Below are positions 56,385 through 64,000 of a stretch of 64,000 nucleotides of DNA, in pieces. Each line of letters starts with the position of its first letter. Within the stretch, counting starts at the first letter, position 1. The DNA lies in contig NZ_CDDB01000011.1 in assembly GCF_000820105.1 (NCBI RefSeq), forward strand, positions 62,001 to 126,000, read 5' to 3'. The position numbers and the translations under genes were made by a program. Below the pieces are notes generated by a model. That model worked only from the letters and a program-made list of their open reading frames with translations, was not told the origin of the DNA and did no database searches. Source of the DNA: Aeromonas schubertii. GTDB taxonomy: Bacteria; Pseudomonadota; Gammaproteobacteria; Enterobacterales; Aeromonadaceae.

Positions 56385-57728
56385 TTAGAGGAGTACGCTG
56401 GTCAGCAGGTAGCCGACGGTACTGGCCACACTCACCCCGATGAGACCCGGGATGATAAAGCTGTGGTTCAATATGTACTTGCCGATGCGGGTGGTGCCGG
56501 AGCGGTCGAAGCCGATACAGGCCAGATCGCTCGGGTAGGTCGGCAGGATGAAGTAGCCATAGCTGGCCGGCAGGAAGGCGATCAGCAGCTTGGGATCGAC
56601 CCCCAGCGCCAGCCCCATGGGGGCGATGGCGGTCAGTGCCGCGGCCTGGCTGTTTACCAGCTTGGAGATGAGGAACAGCACCAGGGCGTAGGTCCAGGGC
56701 TGGGCCTGCACCACGTGGGCCAGGTTCTCCTTGAGCAGCGGCATATGGCTGTGGAAGAAGGTCTCGCTCATCCAGGCGACGCCGAAGACGGAGAAGATGG
56801 CAACCATGCCGGCCTTGAAGACGGGGCCGTTGGAGATCTCGGAGGCCTTGACCTTGCAGCTCATCAGGATCACGGCGCCGGCGATCAGCATCATCATCTG
56901 GATCACCAGGTTCATGGAGAGGGGGCCGGTCTTGCCACCCATCTCGAACACCGGGCGCAAGGAGGCATCGGCACCCAGCACGACCACGGCGGCAATGGCG
57001 GCAAAGAAGATCCAGGTGGAGCGATAGGCTTCTTTCGGGAACTTCTTGTCCAGCAGCGTCTCGCTGCCACCATAGATAAACTCGCGCTGATGGGGATCCT
57101 GCAGCTTGGCCTGGAACTCTTCATCTTTGTCGAGATCCTTGCCGCGACGCAGGCTCCACAGGGCGGCGGTCAGCACGCCACACAGGGAGGCCGGTACCGA
57201 GACCATCAGGATCTCGAGCAGGCTGTAGGCATGGCCGATACCGGCCTTGGCGCCCAGGATGGAGACCAGAGAGACCACGGCCACCGAGACCGGGGAGGCG
57301 CAGATGGCCATCTGGGAGGCGACCGAGGCGACCGCCATGGGGCGCTCGGGGCGAATGTTCTTCTGCAGCGCTATGTCGGCGATGATGGGGAACATGGTGT
57401 AGACCACGTGGCCGGTGCCGCACAGGAAGGTCAGCGTCCAGGTGGTGAGCGGCGCCAGTATGGTGATGTACTGGGGATGGCGGCGCAGCAGGCGCTCGGC
57501 GATCTGCATCATGAGATTGAGACCACCGGCGGTCTGCAGCGTTGCGGCGCAGCCGATCACGGCGAGGATGGTGAGCATGACCTGTACCGGTGGCTCACCC
57601 GGGGTGAGGCCGAACACGAAGCTCAGAATGAACAGGCCGATGCCGCTGATGAGACCTAGCCCCATTCCCCCAAATCGGGTACCGAGCAGCAAGCAGCCCA
57701 GCACCACGAGAAATTCCATCAGGATCAT
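56385..57728 (-). CDS. dcuB: Anaerobic C4-dicarboxylate transporter DcuB
   Basis: 447 residues from the ATG following GGAGGATACAGGAT (E. coli DcuB 446). Ten or more membrane helices and family blocks are seen (GGLGLISGIGLFILSFVF-like N-terminus, FLCGTGHVVYTMFPIIADIAL, YFILPTYPSDLACIGFDRSG). DcuB exchanges fumarate for succinate during fumarate respiration. The 230-bp upstream region has a bulged inverted repeat at 57758-57780 but no FNR consensus that I could see, which is unusual for dcuB. Confidence 0.92.
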   Translation of the reverse strand: MILMEFLVVLGCLLLGTRFGGMGLGLISGIGLFILSFVFGLTPGEPPVQVMLTILAVIGCAATLQTAGGLNLMMQIAERLLRRHPQYITILAPLTTWTLTFLCGTGHVVYTMFPIIADIALQKNIRPERPMAVASVASQMAICASPVSVAVVSLVSILGAKAGIGHAYSLLEILMVSVPASLCGVLTAALWSLRRGKDLDKDEEFQAKLQDPHQREFIYGGSETLLDKKFPKEAYRSTWIFFAAIAAVVVLGADASLRPVFEMGGKTGPLSMNLVIQMMMLIAGAVILMSCKVKASEISNGPVFKAGMVAIFSVFGVAWMSETFFHSHMPLLKENLAHVVQAQPWTYALVLFLISKLVNSQAAALTAIAPMGLALGVDPKLLIAFLPASYGYFILPTYPSDLACIGFDRSGTTRIGKYILNHSFIIPGLIGVSVASTVGYLLTSVLL

Positions 57729-57932
57729 ATCCTGTATCCTCCAGTTGCGTTGTGTAGGTGTTTTCCTGGTGGAAAAACACGCTCCCCTCGTCAATGTTAT
57801 TATTAGCCCTTAAGGGTTAGTTTTCATTATCCCGGCAGCGCCACCAGGAAAAGTTGAGCCGCTTCAATAAGAACTTAAAAACCACAAAAAAGCGGCTAAT
57901 AGGTATTTTGTTATTTGCCGGGCCCGGCGCAT

Positions 57933-57957
57933 AAAAAAGCCGCCCAAGAGGGCGGCT
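57933..57957 (-). terminator. asnS terminator
   Basis: On the minus strand AGCCGCCC TCTT GGGCGGCT is followed by TTTTTT. The 57729-57932 stretch between it and dcuB holds short inverted repeats (57857-57897; CCGGGCCCGG at 57918-57927) and no gene. Confidence 0.85.
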
Positions 57958-57973
57958 CGTGAATCGGGTTCGA

Positions 57974-59374
<1,401 letters not shown>

Positions 59375-59531
59375 TTGAAATATTGTCTCCAGCTTGTTCT
59401 TGCAACGCTTTATTGTGCAAAGTTCTGACGGGCTGGGCGCCGGGCGCCAGCCGAAGGCATAATCTTACCCGCGCCGGATTGATAAACAAGCAAAAATATG
59501 GGTATAGGCGCTACCCGGGAGTGGTATTGAA

Positions 59532-59879
59532 ATGGAGAGGGATCGTCGTCGAGGACCGGATCTCTGGGTGCGTCTCACCCAGGGGCTGACTCTGATCTGT
59601 TGGGGCCTGCTGTTGGTGGCGCTGGCACTCTTTCATCTGGCCAGGCCGGAGATGGATGTGGGCTTCCTGCGCTACGGTGGCATCGAGATCCGGCGTGAAT
59701 GGCTGCCCGAGCTGACCCTCTGGCTGCTTGGGGCCCTCTGGTTTAACTGCCTGCTGACCCTGACCACCCTGGTCATCGGATGGCGGCGTAACCGGCGGCT
59801 GGAAGATAGCCGCCAGACCCAGCTCTGGTTACTGATGATGGTGCTGCTGGGGGGACTCGGAGCCTATTACCTGGGTTGA
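59532..59879 (+). CDS. Small membrane protein, unknown
   Basis: 115 residues with three hydrophobic helices (about 17-36, 62-84, 98-114). A basic N-terminus (MERDRRRG) and a loop GWRRNRRLEDSRQTQ suggest cytoplasmic loops. The family is not recognised. It overlaps the convergent sensor gene by 51 bp at its 3' end. Confidence 0.6.
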   Translation: MERDRRRGPDLWVRLTQGLTLICWGLLLVALALFHLARPEMDVGFLRYGGIEIRREWLPELTLWLLGALWFNCLLTLTTLVIGWRRNRRLEDSRQTQLWLLMMVLLGGLGAYYLG

Positions 59880-60659
59880 TGCCTGCTGCAGTGCCAACTG
59901 TTGCTCTACGCTGTCGAGCATCTGGTTATAGGCCACCGCGACCCGCCCAATCTCATCGGTATCCTCATAGTCGAGACGATGACCGAAGTCGTGGCGATCG
60001 GTCGCCTCCTCCATGGCTCGGGTGAGCTGAGCCAGGGGGTTGACGACCCAGGTGCGCAATACCCAGAGAGTGAGCAGCAGCCCCAGGCTGAAGATGGCGG
60101 TGAGGATCAGGGTCGATCCGAGGATGCTGCGCTCTACCTGGGCAAACAGGGGATCGAGGGAGTAGTCGATGCGCACGGCACCGAGTACGGTGCCTTCCGG
60201 TACCTGATGGCAGGCGGTGCAGTCGGTGCCCCTGTACTCCTTGCTGGCGCGCAGGGGCAGGGTGGCCACCAGGCGGCTGTGGATCCCCTCCTGCACGACC
60301 TCCAACGTGGCTTGGCCCGCCAGGGCTTGCCGGTCAACGTCGTCGCGGGCCTGCTCCTGGGCTCGCCCCGCGCCAAACTGGGTGTTGACTGCCTCTGCGC
60401 GAATGACTCTGGCCTCCTCCACGTGACTGTGCTTGAGGAATTTCTCTCTTAAGGTATCCCGCGCGCTCATCTTGCCGGTCAGCATCAAGAGATTGAGGCT
60501 GTCAAAATAGGCTTCGGTCTGCTCCTGACTCTGCTCCTTGACGAGATCGAGGATCAGACCCCGCTCGCGCACGGCCTGATAGGCGGCAGAGAAGACCAGC
60601 ACCATGGAGAAGATGAAGAGCAGGAAGAAGTTGAGCTTGGCGGCAATAGAGAGGCGCAT
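59829..60659 (-). CDS. Periplasmic c-heme sensor with HAMP domain, no output domain
   Basis: 276 residues: TM1 (about 9-28), a periplasmic domain (30-178) with a CxxCH heme-c motif (CTACH, 147-151), TM2 (179-202), and a HAMP domain (about 203-255). The protein then ends with a short Gln- and His-rich tail. Normal HAMP sensors continue into a kinase, cyclase or chemotaxis output. The build suggests a redox or NO sensor that was truncated, or one that signals through a partner. The final 51 bp overlap the convergent membrane gene. Confidence 0.8.
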   Translation of the reverse strand: MRLSIAAKLNFFLLFIFSMVLVFSAAYQAVRERGLILDLVKEQSQEQTEAYFDSLNLLMLTGKMSARDTLREKFLKHSHVEEARVIRAEAVNTQFGAGRAQEQARDDVDRQALAGQATLEVVQEGIHSRLVATLPLRASKEYRGTDCTACHQVPEGTVLGAVRIDYSLDPLFAQVERSILGSTLILTAIFSLGLLLTLWVLRTWVVNPLAQLTRAMEEATDRHDFGHRLDYEDTDEIGRVAVAYNQMLDSVEQQLALQQASTQVIGSESPQQHHHQ

Positions 60660-60756
60660 GACGATGGAGGGTTCGTTGGGTAAAACCGCTCCAGTCTACG
60701 CCTCTTCAGGGACCCGGTCTGGTGTGTTGCTCACAAAGTCGCAAGAAAATCGGGAG

Positions 60757-62031
60757 TCAAACGGTATAACCTCCCTCCTCAAGCACGGTGGCGATGGCGC
60801 CGGTCAACACCGACAGCTCCTGTGCCGTGATGACAAAGGGTGGCATCAGGTAGACCAGCTTGCCAAACGGGCGGATCCAGGCCCCAAGCTCGACGAAGCG
60901 GCGCTGGATGGCGGCCACATCGACCGGTCTGGTCAGCTCCACCACCCCGATGGCCCCGAGCACCCTCACATCGGCCACCGCCGCGTGGGTCCTGAGGGGC
61001 AGCAGTTCCTCCTGTAGTTGGGCCTCGATGCCCTTGACCCGCGCCTGCCAGGGAGAGTCCAGCAACAGCTCGATGGAGGCGCAGGCCACCGCGCAGGCGA
61101 GCGGGTTGCCCATGAAGGTGGGCCCGTGCATAAAGACCCCGGCCTTGCCTTCGCAGATGGTGGTGGCGACCTGCTCCGTGGTGAGGGTCGCCGACAGGGT
61201 GAGGTAGCCCCCCGTGATGGCCTTGCCAAGGCACATGATGTCCGGGCGGATGCCGGCCCAGTCGCAGGCAAACAGCTGGCCGGTGCGGCCAAAGCCGGTG
61301 GCGATCTCGTCGGCAATCAGCAGCACCCCGAATTCGTCGCACAGGGCGCGCACCCACTGCAGGTAGCGGGGGTGGTAGAAGCGCATGCCGCCGGCTCCTT
61401 GCACGATGGGCTCGAGCACGATGGCGGCGATTTCCTCATGGTGATCCGCCATCAGGGTCGCCAGCTCCACCACGCACTGCTCGTCCCACTCGTCGTGGAA
61501 GCGGCAGCTCGGTGCCTCGACGAAGTAGTGCTCGGGCAAGAAGCCCTTGTAGAGCTCGTGCATGCCGCCATCCGGATCGCACACGCTCATGGCGCCGAAG
61601 GTGTCCCCGTGATAGCCCCGGCGCAGGGAGACAAACTTGGTTCTGGGCGTCCCCTTGGCGTGCCAGTACTGCTGGGCCATCTTGAGCGCCACCTCCACCG
61701 CGACCGAGCCCGAATCGGCGAGGAACACCCGATCCAGCCCCTTGGGGGCTATCTCCACCAGCTTCTGGCACAGACGAATGGCTGGCTGGTGGGTAATGCC
61801 GCCAAACATGACGTGGGACATGCGCCCGAGCTGCTCGGTGGCGGCGGCGTCGAGCTCGGGGACCCGGTAGCCGTGGATACAGGCCCACCAGGAGCTCATG
61901 CCATCCACCAGTTGGCGACCGTCGGCCAGGGTGAGGTGTACGCCGCTTGCTTCGGTCACTTCGTAGCAGGGGAGGGGGCGGGTGAGGGAGGTGTAGGGGT
62001 GCCAGATGTGGCGCAAATCAAATTCGCTCAC
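60757..62031 (-). CDS. bioA: Adenosylmethionine-8-amino-7-oxononanoate aminotransferase
   Basis: 424 residues from GTG 62031 ([17 protein letters not shown]); a TTG at 62049 would add six residues. PLP sites are [15 protein letters not shown] and the lysine in [23 protein letters not shown] and [15 protein letters not shown] are typical. It makes diaminopelargonate in biotin synthesis. It is divergent from bioB over a short shared control region. Confidence 0.96.
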   Translation of the reverse strand: MSEFDLRHIWHPYTSLTRPLPCYEVTEASGVHLTLADGRQLVDGMSSWWACIHGYRVPELDAAATEQLGRMSHVMFGGITHQPAIRLCQKLVEIAPKGLDRVFLADSGSVAVEVALKMAQQYWHAKGTPRTKFVSLRRGYHGDTFGAMSVCDPDGGMHELYKGFLPEHYFVEAPSCRFHDEWDEQCVVELATLMADHHEEIAAIVLEPIVQGAGGMRFYHPRYLQWVRALCDEFGVLLIADEIATGFGRTGQLFACDWAGIRPDIMCLGKAITGGYLTLSATLTTEQVATTICEGKAGVFMHGPTFMGNPLACAVACASIELLLDSPWQARVKGIEAQLQEELLPLRTHAAVADVRVLGAIGVVELTRPVDVAAIQRRFVELGAWIRPFGKLVYLMPPFVITAQELSVLTGAIATVLEEGGYTV

Positions 62032-62069
62032 AAAATAATCCGATGTCAATGTTGCTCAACTGGTTGGTG

Positions 62070-62097
62070 TTGACAGGATACCGGCAATCCCTACACT
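62070..62097 (+). promoter_or_regulatory. Sigma-70 promoter for bioBF
   Basis: -35 TTGACA (62070-62075), a 16-bp spacer, and -10 TACACT (62092-62097). A TGTCAA...TTGACA inverted repeat spans 62044-62075, a possible BirA operator, although it does not match the E. coli TTGTAAACC half site. Confidence 0.55.
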
Positions 62098-62142
62098 GGC
62101 CAACCATTAACGGCCCGAGAGCCCCACAACGAGAAGCACTCC

Positions 62143-63207
62143 ATGAGCATCGAACCGCGCCACGACTGGACCCTGACCGAGGTCCAGGCCCTCTTCGCCC
62201 TCCCGTTCAACGATCTCCTGTTCCGCGCCCAGAGTGTGCACCGCGCTCACTTCGACCCCAACGAAGTGCAGGTGAGCACCCTGCTCTCCATCAAGACCGG
62301 TGCCTGTCCGGAAGATTGCAAGTACTGCCCCCAGAGCGCCCGCTACCAGACCGGCCTCGAGGCGGAGCGACTGATGGAGGTGGAGAAGGTGCTGGAGCGG
62401 GCCCGCGAGGCGCGAGAGAACGGCTCGTCGCGGTTTTGCATGGGCGCCGCCTGGCGTAACCCCAAGGAGCGCGACATGCCCTACCTCATCCAGATGATCG
62501 AGGGGGTGCGCGCCATGGGGATGGAGACCTGCATGACCCTCGGCATGCTCACCGCCGATCAGGCTGGCCGACTCGCCGAGGCGGGGCTCGACTACTACAA
62601 CCACAACCTCGACACCTCGCCCGAGTTCTACGGTGACATCATCACCACCCGCACCTACCAGGACCGGCTCGATACCCTGGAGCACGTGCGCGGCGCCGGC
62701 ATGAAGGTGTGCAGTGGCGGCATCGTCGGCATGGGTGAGCAGCCAAGCGACCGGGCCGGCCTCTTGATGGCCCTGGCCAACCTGCCGCGCCACCCGGAGA
62801 GCGTGCCGATTAACATGTTGGTCAAGGTGAAGGGGACGCCGCTCGAAGACGAGGCGAACCTCGATCCGTTCGAGTTCGTGCGCACCATCGCCGTGGCGCG
62901 CATCATGATGCCGCGCTCCCACGTGCGCCTCTCCGCCGGCCGGGAAAAGATGAACGATCAGCTGCAGGCCCTCTGCTTTATGGCCGGCGCCAATTCGATT
63001 TTTTATGGTTGCAAGCTGCTCACCACCCCCAACCCGGACGAGAGCAGTGACATGCAGCTGTTCAAGCGCCTCGGCATCCGTCCCGCCCAGTGCGCCCAAA
63101 AACCCGACGCGGTGCAGGAAGAAGAGCTTAACGCCACCCTGGCGCGTCAGGCCGCCAGTGCGCCGGCGAACGGCGATCTCTTCTACGACGCCACGGCCCG
63201 CCGATGA
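62143..63207 (+). CDS. bioB: Biotin synthase
   Basis: 354 residues. The radical-SAM motif CPEDCKYC, the second cluster residues around [14 protein letters not shown] and ETCMTLGML, and [11 protein letters not shown] are all present. It inserts sulfur into dethiobiotin. It overlaps bioF by 4 bp (ATGA). Confidence 0.98.
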   Translation: MSIEPRHDWTLTEVQALFALPFNDLLFRAQSVHRAHFDPNEVQVSTLLSIKTGACPEDCKYCPQSARYQTGLEAERLMEVEKVLERAREARENGSSRFCMGAAWRNPKERDMPYLIQMIEGVRAMGMETCMTLGMLTADQAGRLAEAGLDYYNHNLDTSPEFYGDIITTRTYQDRLDTLEHVRGAGMKVCSGGIVGMGEQPSDRAGLLMALANLPRHPESVPINMLVKVKGTPLEDEANLDPFEFVRTIAVARIMMPRSHVRLSAGREKMNDQLQALCFMAGANSIFYGCKLLTTPNPDESSDMQLFKRLGIRPAQCAQKPDAVQEEELNATLARQAASAPANGDLFYDATARR

Positions 63208-64000
63208 ATTCCCCGTTTGATCTTGCCGGCGCCCTGGCCGCGCGGCGCGAGGCGGCCTTGCTGCGCACTCGCAGCGCGGTCTGCCTTGAGGGGGCACGGC
63301 TGCGCGTTGCGGGGCGAGACTACCTTCATTTTGCCGGCAACGACTACCTGGGGTTGGCCCGGGAGCCGGTGCTGGCCGAGGCATTTGCCGACGGGGTCGC
63401 CCGCTTTGGCGCCGGCAGCGGCGCCTCGCCCCTGGTCACCGGCTACCAGGAGGTGCACCTGCGTCTCGAGGAGACCCTGTGCGACTGGCTCGGGGTGGAG
63501 GCGGCGCTGCTCTTTAACTGCGGGTTTTCTGCCAATCAGGCGGTGCTCAAGGCGCTGCTTGGCAAGGAGCATCTGCTCTGGCAAGACCGGCTCAATCACG
63601 CCTCCTTGCAGGAGGCGGGCAGCCAGCTCCCTTGCGCCATGCGGCGCTTTGCCCACAACGATATGGGGGCGTTGGCACGTCAACTCGAACCCGGCCGTGG
63701 CCTCATCGTCTCGGAAGGGGTGTTCAGCATGGACGGGGATCTCGGTGCCTGGCCGGCCTTGTGCGAGCTCGCCGCCGAAACGAACAACTGGTTGATGATC
63801 GACGACGCCCACGGCCTCGGCGTGCTGGGGCCCGAGGGGCGCGGTACCCTGGCATCGCTCGGCATGGCGCCGGGCCGGGTCCACATCCACATGGGGACCT
63901 TCGGCAAGGCGCTCGGGGTGGCCGGCGCCTTTGTGGCCGGCAGCCGCGAGCTGGTGGCGTACCTGGCCAACTTCGCCCGCACCTATGTCTATAGCACCCA
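63204..64000 (+). CDS. bioF: 8-amino-7-oxononanoate synthase, 3' end outside window
   Basis: 265 codons are present before the window ends. [13 protein letters not shown], the substrate loop [31 protein letters not shown] and [15 protein letters not shown] are typical of BioF; the PLP lysine lies in [10 protein letters not shown] near the right edge. It condenses pimeloyl thioester with alanine. It is translationally coupled to bioB. Confidence 0.96.
   Translation, partial: MNSPFDLAGALAARREAALLRTRSAVCLEGARLRVAGRDYLHFAGNDYLGLAREPVLAEAFADGVARFGAGSGASPLVTGYQEVHLRLEETLCDWLGVEAALLFNCGFSANQAVLKALLGKEHLLWQDRLNHASLQEAGSQLPCAMRRFAHNDMGALARQLEPGRGLIVSEGVFSMDGDLGAWPALCELAAETNNWLMIDDAHGLGVLGPEGRGTLASLGMAPGRVHIHMGTFGKALGVAGAFVAGSRELVAYLANFARTYVYST

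Noticed and set aside
56355-57659. 434-codon plus-strand frame opposite dcuB
   Set aside because: Antisense shadow of a membrane protein gene. It is Gly/His/Asp-rich, as expected when Leu and Ala codons are read backwards.

Overview
The window is chromosomal DNA of a GC-rich gammaproteobacterium. Gene content and order point to Aeromonas: flgT/flgOP, yejK-yejL-yejM, malEFGK as one operon, queA-tgt-yajC-secDF, ubiT divergent from ubiUV, iscRSUA-hscBA-fdx followed by pepB genes, and bioA divergent from bioBF. The genus is an inference from protein similarity and synteny. About 60 protein genes, one tRNA, one leader peptide and one probable small RNA can be supported. Nearly all long antisense frames are shadows of GC-rich genes.

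Layout. 1-1050 is the edge of what looks like an integrated element (truncated DUF932 gene) abutting the 3' end of tRNA-Arg(CCU). 1180-3567 holds flagellar H-ring genes flgT and flgOP. 3618-4941 is pheA with a phenylalanine-rich leader and attenuator. 5118-7972 holds a HAD phosphatase, a diverged LarE-like protein, a DUF3157 protein and a beta-barrel protein. 8112-11677 is a light/DNA-repair operon (DUF523-DUF1722, LitR-like MerR regulator, photolyase, Trp-rich protein). Then come dps, hcp-hcr, galE, and a double-domain GH14 beta-amylase homologue. 19004-22214 is yejM-yejL with divergent yejK. 22620-27624 is malEFGK, preceded by three LacI-type palindromes. 27708-34553 is a mixed envelope/housekeeping set (ppk2, hydrolase, a mipA pseudogene, perM, tusA-like, bepA, thioredoxin-like lipoprotein, arsC-like, DUF2069). 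acpH, a candidate CRP-repressed small RNA and a CBS-domain gene with an FNR-like site follow. 36197-43120 is queA-tgt-yajC-secD-secF, rhodanese and nlpI. 43137-45721 is the O2-independent ubiquinone set ubiV, ubiU, ubiT. 46270-55044 is trmJ, the isc operon and two tandem pepB paralogues. The right end has a Dph6-like pseudogene, dcuB, asnS, a c-heme HAMP sensor without an output domain, and the biotin genes bioA/bioBF (bioF runs off the window).

Themes. Several loci concern anaerobic or redox life: hcp-hcr with a consensus FNR site, ubiTUV, dcuB, an FNR-type site at the CBS gene, an OxyR-type site at dps, and an IscR type 1 site at iscR. Two genes are broken by single in-frame stops (mipA amber, dph6-like opal).

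I found no clearly new multi-gene system. The strongest under-described items are the candidate small RNA at 35229-35386, the duplicated GH14 enzyme, the output-less heme-c sensor and the LitR-type operator array at the photolyase operon.
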